The position numbers and the translations under genes were made by a program. Below the pieces are notes generated by a model. The model was not told the DNA's origin. It searched no databases and saw only the letters and a program-made list of their open reading frames with translations. A stretch of DNA of 10,344 bases from Mesorhizobium sp. (GTDB taxonomy: Bacteria; Pseudomonadota; Alphaproteobacteria; Rhizobiales; Rhizobiaceae): NCBI GenBank assembly GCA_030698645.1, contig JAUYMV010000579.1:1-10344 (forward strand), read 5' to 3'. This document shows positions 1 to 6,869 of this stretch, piece by piece (within the stretch, counting starts at the first letter, position 1; every line of letters starts with the position of its first letter).

Positions 1-113
1 CGTCCACTATCGGCAAAAAGATTCCGCTTGGGAACATGGCCGGGCAAGAAACCTGATTTACTCCCGTCCCGATTCCGGCTTCAATCGAGCGTCAATCATT
101 TCGGGAGCTTACC
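1..113 (+). promoter_or_regulatory. 5' leader and upstream region of the ABC operon
   Basis: No coding frame can be supported here. The Shine-Dalgarno sequence of the first gene is GGGAG at 103-107, six bases before the ATG at 114. The same site can pair perfectly with an upstream anti-SD copy: CTCCCG at 61-66 is the reverse complement of CGGGAG at 102-107. The promoter must lie in this stretch or left of the window. TTGGGA at 28-33 is a weak -35 candidate, but no convincing -10 box follows at normal spacing, so I do not call a promoter. Confidence 0.4.
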
Positions 114-1595
114 ATGAAAACCTGGACATCCATTCTGGCCGCTGCGGCCTTCGCGCTGGCATCGACGACGGCCGCGCTCGCGGCGCGGACCGATATCGTG
201 GTCGGCCTGCCCCTCGAGCCGCCGCATCTCGACCCGACGGCGGGCGCCGCGGCAGCGATCGACGAAATCGGCTACGCCAATATCTTCGAAGGCCTGACCC
301 GCATCGGCGCCGCGGGCGAAGTGCTGCCGGCGCTGGCCGAGAGCTGGACTTTGTCGGACGACGGCAAGGTCTATACGTTCAAGCTGCACACCGGCGTGAA
401 ATTTCATGACGGCAGCGCCTTCGACGCCGAGGACGTGAAGTTCTCGCTCGACCGCGCCCGCGCGGAAGATTCGACCAACGCGCAGAAGGGCCTGTTCGCC
501 CAGATCGACACCGTCGATGTGGTCGATCCTGCCACCGTCAAGGTGACGCTGAAGGCGCCGCAGGGCAATTTCCTCTACAACATGGGCTGGGGCGACGCGG
601 TCATCGTCGCGCCGGAAAGCGCGGACGGCAACAAGGAAAAGCCGGTCGGCACCGGGCCGTTCAAGTTCGACAGCTGGGCCAAGGGCTCGTCGATCACCAT
701 CTCCAAGAACGCCGACTACTGGGGCGCGCCGGTCTATCTCGACAAGGCGGAGTTCCGCGTCATCCCGGATGCCGCGGCGGCGGTTCCGGCGCTGCTCTCA
801 GGCGACGTCCAGGCCTTCGCCAATGTCGGCCTCGGCGACGCGCTTGCCCAGGTCCAGTCCGATCCCCGCTTCAAGGTGGTGATCGGCTCGACTGAGGGTG
901 AAACCGTGCTCTCCACCAACAACAAGAAGCCGCCCTTCGACAAGCTCGAGGTGCGCCAGGCGATCGCCCATGCGCTCGATCGCAAGGCGATCATCGACGG
1001 CGCCTCGTCGGGCCTCGGCATCCCAATCGGTTCGCATTTCTCGCCGGGCAACGCGGCCTATGTCGACCTCACCGGCACCTACCCGCACGACATCGCCAAG
1101 GCCAAGGAACTGCTCAAGGCGGCAGGCCTCGAGAACGGCTTCAAGGCGACGATCAAGCTGCCGCCGGTGGCCTACGCCCGCGACGGCGGCCAGATCATCG
1201 CTTCGCAGCTGCGCGAGATCGGCATCGAACTGGAGATCATCCCGGTCGAGTGGGCCGACTGGCTGAAGCAGGTGTTCACCGACAAGGACTACGATCTCTC
1301 GATCGTATCGCATGTAGAGCCGAACGACATCGGCATCTATGCGCGCAAGGACTACTACTTCCAGTATGACAACCCGGCCTTCGACAAGGTCATGGAAGAG
1401 CTGGGCGCCACGTCCGACGAGGCCAAGCGCAACGAGCTCTACGGCCAGGCGCAGAAGATCCTCGCAGACGACGCGGTCAACGGCTTCCTCTTCCAGCTGC
1501 CGAAGATCGGCGTCTGGGACGCCAAGATCGAAGGCATGTGGGAAAACACGCCGACGCCGGCGATCGACCTGACCAAGGTGAAGTGGGTGGATTGA
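114..1595 (+). CDS. ABC transporter periplasmic solute-binding protein, family 5 (peptide/nickel type)
   Basis: This is the extracytoplasmic binding component of a Dpp/Opp-class importer. It captures a ligand in the periplasm and delivers it to the permeases encoded downstream. The 493-residue length is normal for SBP_bac_5. Residues 1-23 form a Sec signal peptide with an Ala-Leu-Ala cleavage site and no lipobox cysteine, so a soluble periplasmic protein is expected. Family hallmarks are an N-terminal block with ANIFEGL, PALAESW and FHDG (97-100), GTGPFKF in the middle, and the RQAIAHALDRKAII block at 281-294. The ATG at 114 follows GGGAG with 6-base spacing and starts exactly at the signal peptide. 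The ligand cannot be read from sequence; di/oligopeptides, nickel chelates, opines and sugars are all known for this family. The gap to the next gene holds a palindromic repeat instead of the tight spacing seen further down the operon. Confidence 0.93.
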   Translation: MKTWTSILAAAAFALASTTAALAARTDIVVGLPLEPPHLDPTAGAAAAIDEIGYANIFEGLTRIGAAGEVLPALAESWTLSDDGKVYTFKLHTGVKFHDGSAFDAEDVKFSLDRARAEDSTNAQKGLFAQIDTVDVVDPATVKVTLKAPQGNFLYNMGWGDAVIVAPESADGNKEKPVGTGPFKFDSWAKGSSITISKNADYWGAPVYLDKAEFRVIPDAAAAVPALLSGDVQAFANVGLGDALAQVQSDPRFKVVIGSTEGETVLSTNNKKPPFDKLEVRQAIAHALDRKAIIDGASSGLGIPIGSHFSPGNAAYVDLTGTYPHDIAKAKELLKAAGLENGFKATIKLPPVAYARDGGQIIASQLREIGIELEIIPVEWADWLKQVFTDKDYDLSIVSHVEPNDIGIYARKDYYFQYDNPAFDKVMEELGATSDEAKRNELYGQAQKILADDAVNGFLFQLPKIGVWDAKIEGMWENTPTPAIDLTKVKWVD

Positions 1596-1604
1596 CGCAG
1601 CGGT

Positions 1605-1728
1605 CTTCTCCCCGTTCACGGGGAGAAGATGCCGGCAGGCAGATGAGGGGCCTTACCAAAATTCCTACGCTTGCGCGGCCCCTCATCCGGCCCTTCGGGC
1701 CACCTTCTCCCCGTGAACGGGGAGAAGG
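1605..1728. repeat. RIME-like nested palindromic repeat element
   Basis: This is a 124-bp imperfect palindrome made of smaller palindromes. The left hairpin is CTTCTCCCCGT (1605-1615) with ACGGGGAGAAG (1618-1628). The right hairpin is CCTTCTCCCCGT (1703-1714) with ACGGGGAGAAGG (1717-1728). The two hairpins are exact inverted copies of each other over 24 bases. Between them GATGAGGGGCC (1642-1652) pairs with GGCCCCTCATC (1677-1687), and a small hairpin GGCCC/GGGCC lies at 1689-1701. This architecture and the ...GATGAGGGGC... / GCCCCTCATC... core resemble the intergenic mosaic elements (RIME) described in rhizobia; I judge that from memory of the motif. There is no transposase and no T-tract. 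Its place between binding-protein and permease genes suggests an mRNA-stabilising or attenuating role, which is inference. Confidence 0.85.
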
Positions 1729-1743
1729 AAAAGTATTGCGCAC

Positions 1744-2691
1744 ATGACCGCTTTCCTTCTCAAACGCCTGCTGATCGGCCTGGCGACGCTCGTCGTGGCC
1801 TCGCTGGTGGTCTTCACCGTCATGGAAATCCTGCCCGGCGACGCCGCCATGCTGATGCTCGGCATGAACGCATCGCCGGCGGCGCTCGATGCGCTGCGCG
1901 AGCAAATGGGCCTGAACCAGCCGGTCATCATGCGCTATCTGAACTGGATGGCGGGTCTCGCGGTCGGCGATTTCGGCCGCTCCTTCACCTATTCCTCGCC
2001 CGTCATCGACCTGATCGCAGAACGCGCGGTGGTGTCGCTGCCGCTCGCGCTGATGGCGCTCGTCATGTCGACGGCGATCGCCATTCCGGTCGGCCTGTTC
2101 GCGGCCGCGCGCCGCGGAAAGACCGCCGATGCCGTCGCCATGGGCGCCGCGCAGATCGGCGTCGCGGTGCCCAACTTCTGGTTCGCGCTCCTGCTGGTCT
2201 ATGTCTTTGCCGTCTGGCTGCGCTGGGTGCCGGCCGGCGGGTTCCCGGGCTGGTCTGCCGGCCTCTGGCCGGGGCTCAAGGCGCTCATCCTGCCATCGGT
2301 GGCGCTCGCCCTGCCGCAGGCCGCCATCCTTGCCCGCGTCACCCGCTCGGCGATGCTGGAAGTGCTTGGCGAGGACTACATCCGCACCGCGCGCGCCAAG
2401 GGCATGCCGCGCCGCATCGTCTTGTGGCGCCATGCGCTGCGCAACGCGATGATCCCGGTCCTGACGATACTGGGCCTGCAGTTCGCCTTCCTGCTCGCCG
2501 GCACGATCATCATCGAGAACGTCTTCTATCTTCCAGGCCTCGGCCGCCTCGTCTTCCAGGCGATCACCCAGCGCGACCTGATCGTCGTCGAAGGCGTCGT
2601 CATCCTGCTGGTCGCAAGCGTCATCGTCGTCAACCTGCTGGTCGACCTCGCCTACGCTCTGGTCGATCCCCGCCTGAGGATCCGCGCATGA
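1744..2691 (+). CDS. ABC transporter permease, DppB/OppB type
   Basis: This is the first integral membrane subunit of the importer; it forms half of the translocation path with the permease that follows. It is 315 residues long, typical of the DppB class. The first membrane segment is at about residues 9-30. The class-specific N-terminal part follows, with LPGDAA, an LREQMGLNQP block and GDFGRS. The cytoplasmic EAA loop that docks on the ATPase begins near residue 210 (EDYIRTARAKG) and is followed by LRNAMIPV. The C-terminus has the usual VFYLPGLGRL and DLAYALVDPRLR blocks. The ATG at 1744 fits the family start. The nearest SD-like tract (AAGGA, 1725-1729) is 14 bases away, which is long, and it lies at the foot of the repeat hairpin. 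The stop overlaps the next start as ATGA, so translation is probably coupled. Confidence 0.93.
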   Translation: MTAFLLKRLLIGLATLVVASLVVFTVMEILPGDAAMLMLGMNASPAALDALREQMGLNQPVIMRYLNWMAGLAVGDFGRSFTYSSPVIDLIAERAVVSLPLALMALVMSTAIAIPVGLFAAARRGKTADAVAMGAAQIGVAVPNFWFALLLVYVFAVWLRWVPAGGFPGWSAGLWPGLKALILPSVALALPQAAILARVTRSAMLEVLGEDYIRTARAKGMPRRIVLWRHALRNAMIPVLTILGLQFAFLLAGTIIIENVFYLPGLGRLVFQAITQRDLIVVEGVVILLVASVIVVNLLVDLAYALVDPRLRIRA

Positions 2692-3548
2692 GCGTGCGGG
2701 AGTCCGGGCAGGAAGCCGGCATTCTGCGCCAGGCATTCGCCAGCCGCTCGTTCCTCACCGGTTTCGTGATCACCGCTGTCATCGCCGCCATGGCGCTGAT
2801 GTCCTATCTCTGGACACCCTTCGACGTGACCGTCCTCATCATCGCCGACCGCATGCAGACGCCATCGGCGGTCCATTGGTTCGGCACCGACCATTTCGGC
2901 CGCGACATCCTGTCGATGATCATGGTCGGCGCGCGCAATTCGATCGCGGTGGCGCTGGTCGCCGTCGGCATCGGCATGGGCATCGGCATTCCGCTCGGCT
3001 GCTGGGCGGCGGCGCGCGGCGGCGTCGCCGACGAGGTGCTGATGCGCTTCAATGACCTCGTCTTCGCGTTTCCCGCGCTGCTCTCCGCGGTGATGATCAC
3101 CGCCGTGTTCGGTCCGGGCGCCATCAACGCCATCATTGCCATAGGCATCTTCAACGTGCCGGTGTTCGCCCGCGTCGCCCGCGCCGGCGCGCTGGCGCTG
3201 TGGCCGCGCGAGTACATTCTGGCCGCCCGCGCGAGCGGCAAGGGCAAGGCGCTGATCACCATCGAGCACATATTGCCCAACATCGCCTCGATGCTGCTCG
3301 TCCAGGGCACCATCCAGTTCGCGCTCGGCATTCTCGCGGAAGCCAGCCTTTCCTATCTCGGCCTCGGCGCGCAGCCGCCGATGCCGTCCTGGGGCCGCAT
3401 GCTGTTCGACGCGCAGACGCGCATGATGGTGGCGCCCTATCTCGCCATCTTCCCCGGCATGGCGATCGTCATCACGGTGCTCGGCCTCAATCTGCTCGGC
3501 GATGGCCTGCGCGACATCCTCGATCCGAAACTGAGGCGTGAACGTTGA
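2688..3548 (+). CDS. ABC transporter permease, DppC/OppC type
   Basis: This is the second membrane subunit of the importer, 286 residues. It has an N-terminal cytoplasmic tail, a first membrane segment near residues 23-44, then the class-specific periplasmic block HWFGTDHFGRDILSM, which marks DppC/OppC proteins. The EAA loop begins at about residue 175 (EYILAARASGKGKA) and continues into HILPNIAS. The end carries ASLSYLGLGAQPPMPSWG and the terminal LNLLGDGLRDILDPKLR motif. The open frame extends far upstream of 2688, but that extension only shadows the preceding permease gene. The ATG at 2688 shares ATGA with the upstream stop and begins exactly where the family begins. The stop at 3546-3548 overlaps the TTG start of the ATPase gene. 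Confidence 0.94.
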   Translation: MSVRESGQEAGILRQAFASRSFLTGFVITAVIAAMALMSYLWTPFDVTVLIIADRMQTPSAVHWFGTDHFGRDILSMIMVGARNSIAVALVAVGIGMGIGIPLGCWAAARGGVADEVLMRFNDLVFAFPALLSAVMITAVFGPGAINAIIAIGIFNVPVFARVARAGALALWPREYILAARASGKGKALITIEHILPNIASMLLVQGTIQFALGILAEASLSYLGLGAQPPMPSWGRMLFDAQTRMMVAPYLAIFPGMAIVITVLGLNLLGDGLRDILDPKLRRER

Positions 3549-5170
3549 GCTTGCTGGAGATCGAGAACCTGACGCTCGACATCGGCGGAACGCCGATTCT
3601 GAAGGGGGTCGACCTGTCCATCGCCGAGGGCGAGGTCATGGGCCTCGTCGGCGAATCCGGCTCGGGCAAGTCGATGACGGCGCTCGCCATCATGCAACTG
3701 ATGCCTTACGCGGCGCGCGCATCGGGCCGCGTGACCTTCAACGGCATCGACATCCTCGGCGCCAGCGAGCAGGCAATGTGCCGGCTGCGCGGCGACGACA
3801 TCGGCATGGTTTTCCAGGAGCCGATGACGGCGCTGAACCCGGTCAAGACGATCGGCGAACAGGTATCGGAGGGCATCCGCTGGCACACCGGCGCCAACCG
3901 CGCGGACGCCGAGGCGCGCGCCCGAAAGATCCTCGACCGGGTCGGCCTGCCGGAGGCGAAGTTTCCGCTCTCGCGCTACCCGCACGAACTGTCCGGCGGC
4001 CAGCGCCAGCGCGTCGTGATCGCGATCGCCTGCGCGCTGAAGCCGAAGCTGCTGATCGCCGACGAACCGACGACCGCGCTCGACGTCGTGCTGCAGAAGC
4101 AGATCCTCGAACTCCTGAAAGACCTCGTCGACGAGAACCGGATGGGCCTGCTGCTGATCAGCCATGACCTGGCGGTGGTCGCCGACATGGCCGACCGCGT
4201 CACCATCATGCGCCATGGCGAGGTGATGGAGGATGGCGAGACGGCGAAGACGCTGTCGGAACAGGTGCACCCCTATACGCGGCAGCTCGCCCAGGCATCG
4301 ATGCATGTGCCGGCGCGGCCGCACACGACGGCCGCAAGCTCGAAGGCCGAAAACCTGCTGGAGATCCGCAACGTCAGCCGGGACTACCCCGGTCGCCGCG
4401 TCTCGCTGTTCCGGAAGGGCGAGCCATTCCGCGCCGTCAACGACGTGTCGTTTTCCCTGAAGCCCGGACAGTCGGTGGCGCTCGTCGGACGCTCGGGCTG
4501 CGGCAAGTCGACCCTCGCCCGGATGATCCTGGCGCTCGACGCGCCGACCGCCGGCGACATCCGCTTCCTGGGCGACAGCCTTCTCGGCAAGGACGAAACG
4601 GCGCTGCGGCCCTTCCGCCGCAACATGCAGGTGGTTTTCCAGGATCCCTACGGCTCGTTCAATCCGCGCCACACCGTCGAGCGGCTGGTTTCGGAGCCCC
4701 TGCATCTGCTGGACGGAAAGCCGACGCCCGCCGAACGGCGCGAGCGCGTCGCCAAGGCGTTGCATGAAGTCGGGCTGGCAAAGGCCGACATGGACAAGTA
4801 TCCGCACGAATTCTCCGGCGGCCAGCGCCAGCGCCTGTCGATCGCGCGCGCCATCATCACCGAGCCGAAGCTGATCGTCGCCGACGAGCCGGTGTCGGCG
4901 CTCGACGTGTCGATCCGGGCGCAGATCCTCGATCTGTTCGCCGACCTGAACCAGCGGCTGGGCGTCGCCTATCTGTTCATCACGCACGATCTGACGGTGG
5001 CGCGCGCCATTACCGACGAAGTCATGGTCATGCACGATGGAAGGATCGTCGAGGAAGGACGCACCGGCGACATCCTCGACCATCCGCAATCCGACGCGGC
5101 GAAGGCGCTGGTGGCCGCGGCGCCGGATCTGCACCGGGCGATCGCGAAACGGTTTCAGGAGCAGGGATAG
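3545..5170 (+). CDS. Fused dual-domain ABC transporter ATP-binding protein (DppD-DppF type)
   Basis: This protein powers the importer by ATP hydrolysis on the cytoplasmic side. Both nucleotide-binding domains are in one chain of 541 residues, as in GsiA or YejF. Domain 1 has Walker A GESGSGKS at 36-43, signature LSGGQ at 149-153, Walker B LLIADE at 169-174 and the switch histidine H207. An oligopeptide-transporter C-terminal motif (VHPYTRQL) lies near 240-250. Domain 2 has Walker A GRSGCGKS at 315-322, signature FSGGQ at 423-427, Walker B LIVADE at 443-448 and H481. All catalytic positions look intact in both halves. The start is TTG at 3545: it overlaps the preceding stop as TTGA, GAGG at 3533-3536 sits eight bases upstream, and no ATG fits the family N-terminus. 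This is the last gene of the operon. Confidence 0.95.
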   Translation: MSLLEIENLTLDIGGTPILKGVDLSIAEGEVMGLVGESGSGKSMTALAIMQLMPYAARASGRVTFNGIDILGASEQAMCRLRGDDIGMVFQEPMTALNPVKTIGEQVSEGIRWHTGANRADAEARARKILDRVGLPEAKFPLSRYPHELSGGQRQRVVIAIACALKPKLLIADEPTTALDVVLQKQILELLKDLVDENRMGLLLISHDLAVVADMADRVTIMRHGEVMEDGETAKTLSEQVHPYTRQLAQASMHVPARPHTTAASSKAENLLEIRNVSRDYPGRRVSLFRKGEPFRAVNDVSFSLKPGQSVALVGRSGCGKSTLARMILALDAPTAGDIRFLGDSLLGKDETALRPFRRNMQVVFQDPYGSFNPRHTVERLVSEPLHLLDGKPTPAERRERVAKALHEVGLAKADMDKYPHEFSGGQRQRLSIARAIITEPKLIVADEPVSALDVSIRAQILDLFADLNQRLGVAYLFITHDLTVARAITDEVMVMHDGRIVEEGRTGDILDHPQSDAAKALVAAAPDLHRAIAKRFQEQG

Positions 5171-5209
5171 CCGGGCGAAGGGTCGCCGATCACTCCGAAG
5201 CCCTGCATC

Positions 5210-5224
5210 CCCCGCCTAGCGGGG
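5210..5224. other. Short GC hairpin between convergent genes
   Basis: CCCCGC (5210-5215) and GCGGGG (5219-5224) form a 6-bp stem around the TAG stop codon of the TerB-like gene. It lies 40 bases after the ABC operon stop, between two convergent genes. Neither strand has a T-tract after the stem, so it could at best slow or mark transcript ends. The 45-base gap at 5171-5215 holds no gene. Confidence 0.3.
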
Positions 5225-5647
5225 CGGTCCAACCACGTCCATCGGATCGACATGCAGGATGGAGATCGTCCGCTTCAGGAGATCGACCTCCTGCTTCGAC
5301 AGTTTCTGGTCCGCCTTGGCGATCTCGGCCATATGGCGGGCGAGCTCGATGCGCCGATGCAGCGGCAGCCCGCCGAAGGCGCCGAGCGCCCGGGGCTCGG
5401 TGGTCTCGTAACCGAAATCCTGCAGATAGGCGACGACCTGCTTCAGGCTTTCCTCGCCGATGCCGAAGGCGTCGCGGCAGATACGGCGGAACGCGGCCAT
5501 TTCGGGCTCGGCGGCTTCGCCGTCGGCCAGCACCATGCGAAACAGCAGCATGAGTTCAGCGGTCAGCACCGGATCGTCGGCGACGCGACGCACCGCCGGA
5601 TCGCCCTCGAAGAGCACTCGGATGCGTTCGATGATACCGGTCGACAT
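5216..5647 (-). CDS. TerB-like family protein
   Basis: This is a small soluble, mostly helical protein of 143 residues with no signal peptide or membrane segment, so it is probably cytoplasmic. It matches the TerB-like fold by its two internal acidic motifs: ADGEAAEPEMAAF at about 41-53 and KADQKLSKQEVDLL at about 111-124. In TerB proteins such repeated Asp/Glu positions (here D42, E44, E49, D113, E120) can bind divalent metal. The general family (COG4103-like, often labelled tellurite resistance) is common in alphaproteobacteria and its function there is not established. The start is supported by AGGAG (CTCCT on the + strand, 5657-5661) with 9-base spacing. No other ter-cluster gene (TerC, TerD, TerZ) is nearby, so a tellurite role is not supported. 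It is transcribed divergently from the TSUP transporter. Confidence 0.85.
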   Translation of the reverse strand: MSTGIIERIRVLFEGDPAVRRVADDPVLTAELMLLFRMVLADGEAAEPEMAAFRRICRDAFGIGEESLKQVVAYLQDFGYETTEPRALGAFGGLPLHRRIELARHMAEIAKADQKLSKQEVDLLKRTISILHVDPMDVVGPPR

Positions 5648-5670
5648 GTGATGGATCTCCTGTTGGACGG

Positions 5671-5694
5671 CAATCTAGCGCGGAACCGCGATTG
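5671..5694. promoter_or_regulatory. Imperfect palindrome in the divergent terB-like/TSUP gap
   Basis: CAAT (5671-5674) and ATTG (5691-5694) flank an inner CGCGG-AA-CCGCG stem (5679-5690). The pairing leaves CTAG as a bulge. It sits between the two divergent genes, in the region where both promoters must lie. It could be an operator or a leader hairpin; the sequence alone does not decide. Confidence 0.3.
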
Positions 5695-5730
5695 CGGATA
5701 TGGCCTCGTTGCCTGCCGCAGCGTGCGGCG

Positions 5731-5742
5731 TGGGAATTCCCA
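5731..5742. promoter_or_regulatory. Perfect 12-bp palindrome TGGGAATTCCCA upstream of TSUP gene
   Basis: The 12-mer is its own reverse complement. It ends 14 bases before the preferred ATG at 5757, a position where bound repressor would cover the ribosome site or early transcript. If translation instead began at 5700, the palindrome would be inside the coding sequence and less likely to be an operator. Function is inferred from position only. Confidence 0.3.
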
Positions 5743-5756
5743 CCGGAACCCGTCTC

Positions 5757-6542
5757 ATGTTCGATCTCGCCAGCGAAACCGTTCTGCTTCTGGTGGCGGC
5801 CGCCTTCATCGCGGGCTTCGTGGATTCGATTGCCGGAGGCGGCGGGCTCATCACCGTGCCGTCCCTGCTTCTCGCCGGACTGCCGCCTGTCGCCGCGCTT
5901 GGCACCAACAAGCTGCAGGGCCTGTTTGGCGCCGGATCGGCGACGATTTCCTATGCCGCCAAGGGCCATGTCGATCTGCGCCGCCAAATGCCGTCGGCGG
6001 CTCTCTCCTTCGCCGGCGCCGGCGCGGGCGCGCTCTTGGCAACCGTGCTGCCGGGCGAACTCTTGCGCGCGGTCATGCCCTTCATGCTGGTCGCCATCGC
6101 GCTCTACTTCGCCTTCAAGCCGAACATGGACGACGTCGATCGGGCCGAGCGCATGACGCCGTTCCTGTTCGGCCTGCTCGTCGTTCCGGCGATCGGCTTC
6201 TACGATGGCGTGTTCGGTCCCGGAACCGGCTCCTTCTTCATGCTGGCCTTCGTGGCGCTGGCCGGTTTCGGCGTGCTGAAGGCGACGGCCCACACGAAGC
6301 TGCTGAACTTCGCCTCCAACCTCGGCGGTTTCGCCGCCTTCGCGTTGGTGGGAGCGGTCTACTGGAAGATCGGTCTCCTGATGGGCATCGCCCAGTTCGC
6401 CGGCGCGCGCATCGGCGCCGGACTTGCCATGAAGAACGGCGCCAGGCTCATCAAGCCGCTGCTCGTGATCACCTGTACGGCGCTGGCGATCCGGCTGCTG
6501 ATGGATCCCGCCAACCCGCTCCGCGGCGCGCTTGGCTTCTAG
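5757..6542 (+). CDS. TSUP family membrane transporter (TauE/SafE, YfcA-like)
   Basis: This is an integral inner-membrane protein of 261 residues from this start, close to the size of E. coli YfcA. TSUP proteins are linked to movement of sulfite, sulfoacetate or other organosulfur anions, but the substrate here is unknown. The internal duplication of the family is visible: GFVDSIAGGGG (20-30) with LGTNK (48-52) in the first half, and GFYDGVFGPGTG (147-158) with AHTKLLNFASN (178-188) in the second. Hydrophobic segments fill the rest, separated by a polar loop near 121-133. An upstream in-frame ATG at 5700 would add 19 residues with poor membrane character. I prefer 5757 because the hydrophobic core begins at once there and GGAA (5745-5748) is suitably spaced. 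No sulfur-metabolism gene adjoins it. Confidence 0.88.
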   Translation: MFDLASETVLLLVAAAFIAGFVDSIAGGGGLITVPSLLLAGLPPVAALGTNKLQGLFGAGSATISYAAKGHVDLRRQMPSAALSFAGAGAGALLATVLPGELLRAVMPFMLVAIALYFAFKPNMDDVDRAERMTPFLFGLLVVPAIGFYDGVFGPGTGSFFMLAFVALAGFGVLKATAHTKLLNFASNLGGFAAFALVGAVYWKIGLLMGIAQFAGARIGAGLAMKNGARLIKPLLVITCTALAIRLLMDPANPLRGALGF

Positions 6543-6594
6543 ATTTCGCATTCCCGGTCGAACAATCCCTTTCGGCAGCCAAAAAATGCTACTC

Positions 6595-6608
6595 TTGCCG
6601 CGTGGCAA
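6595..6608. promoter_or_regulatory. Near-palindrome TTGCCGCGTGGCAA ahead of the small membrane-protein gene
   Basis: The two 7-base halves are inverted copies with one mismatched pair. It lies in the 87-base gap after the TSUP gene, 11 bases before the Shine-Dalgarno site of the 56-aa gene. An extended -10-like TGCTACTCT (6587-6595) abuts it, so a bound regulator could overlap a transcription start. No good -35 box is visible at the matching distance, so the promoter reading is weak. Confidence 0.25.
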
Positions 6609-6629
6609 ATGATTCCACTGGAGGGAACC

Positions 6630-6800
6630 ATGAATCTAAGCGCACCAACCCAAGTCGTCTTCATCATCGCAGTGGTCATCGCGATTATCGCGTTGTTGAT
6701 GTTCCTGAGCGTCATCACCTTCATCCCGGTTCCGGCCTTCTGGGTGATGACGATCGCATTCGTCGTTCTTGCCGTCGGCTGCCTGCTCAAGGGCGCCTGA
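6630..6800 (+). CDS. Small two-helix membrane protein, function unknown (56 aa)
   Basis: This short gene encodes 56 residues that are almost wholly hydrophobic. One membrane helix is predicted at about residues 8-29 and a second at 36-53, separated by a short FIPVPAF turn. The N-terminal tail MNLSAPTQ and the C-terminal KGA are short, so both ends probably lie on the same side of the membrane. It has one of the best ribosome sites in the window, GGAGGG at 6620-6625, four bases before the ATG. It is closed by a strong intrinsic terminator 19 bases after its stop. These signals argue for a real gene despite its size. An in-frame ATG at 6609 would add seven residues but lies upstream of the ribosome site. 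I do not recognise a named family; similar small hydrophobic proteins are common in Rhizobiales. Confidence 0.75.
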   Translation: MNLSAPTQVVFIIAVVIAIIALLMFLSVITFIPVPAFWVMTIAFVVLAVGCLLKGA

Positions 6801-6818
6801 ACGACCACGCATAATCAG

Positions 6819-6848
6819 AAGCGCGCGGGCTGGTCCCGCGCGCTTTTC
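6819..6848 (+). terminator. Rho-independent terminator
   Basis: AAGCGCGCGGG (6819-6829) and CCCGCGCGCTT (6835-6845) form a perfect 11-bp stem around a 5-base loop, followed by TTTT (6844-6847, overlapping the stem end). It ends the transcript of the 56-aa gene, and of the TSUP gene if the two are co-transcribed. It also means the following GT-C-like gene needs its own promoter. Confidence 0.85.
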
Positions 6849-6869
6849 GTTGAGTTTGCCCGGCGGACG

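Noticed and set aside
1605..1728. The repeated hairpins as a CRISPR array or as a rho-independent terminator
   Set aside because: There are only two copies, in inverted orientation and with no spacers. The stems are not followed by a T-tract, so a full intrinsic terminator is not supported.
1671..2687. Upstream extension of the second permease frame, giving a 625-codon frame
   Set aside because: The extension overlaps the first permease in another frame and starts inside the repeat. The family begins at the ATG at 2688.
1477..2736. A 419-codon open frame on the - strand opposite the permease gene
   Set aside because: Low-complexity, charged translation with no domain. It runs through the palindromic repeat and opposes a well-recognised permease.
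3437..5134. A 565-codon open frame on the - strand opposite the ATPase gene
   Set aside because: It is antisense to a gene with full ABC motifs. The product is rich in Arg, His, Asp and Gln with no recognisable domain, typical of GC-rich shadow frames.
5216..5647. TerB-like gene as evidence of tellurite resistance
   Set aside because: No TerC, TerD or TerZ partner is visible, and isolated TerB-like proteins are widespread without that phenotype.
6595..6608. A sigma-54 promoter, since TGGCA and TTGC both occur
   Set aside because: The elements are in the wrong order and spacing for the TGGCAC-N5-TTGC consensus on either strand. The palindrome explains them better.
5252..6814. A 520-codon + strand frame across the TerB-like and TSUP genes
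   Set aside because: It crosses an opposite-strand gene, an intergenic region and the TSUP gene in the wrong frame, and its translation is low-complexity.
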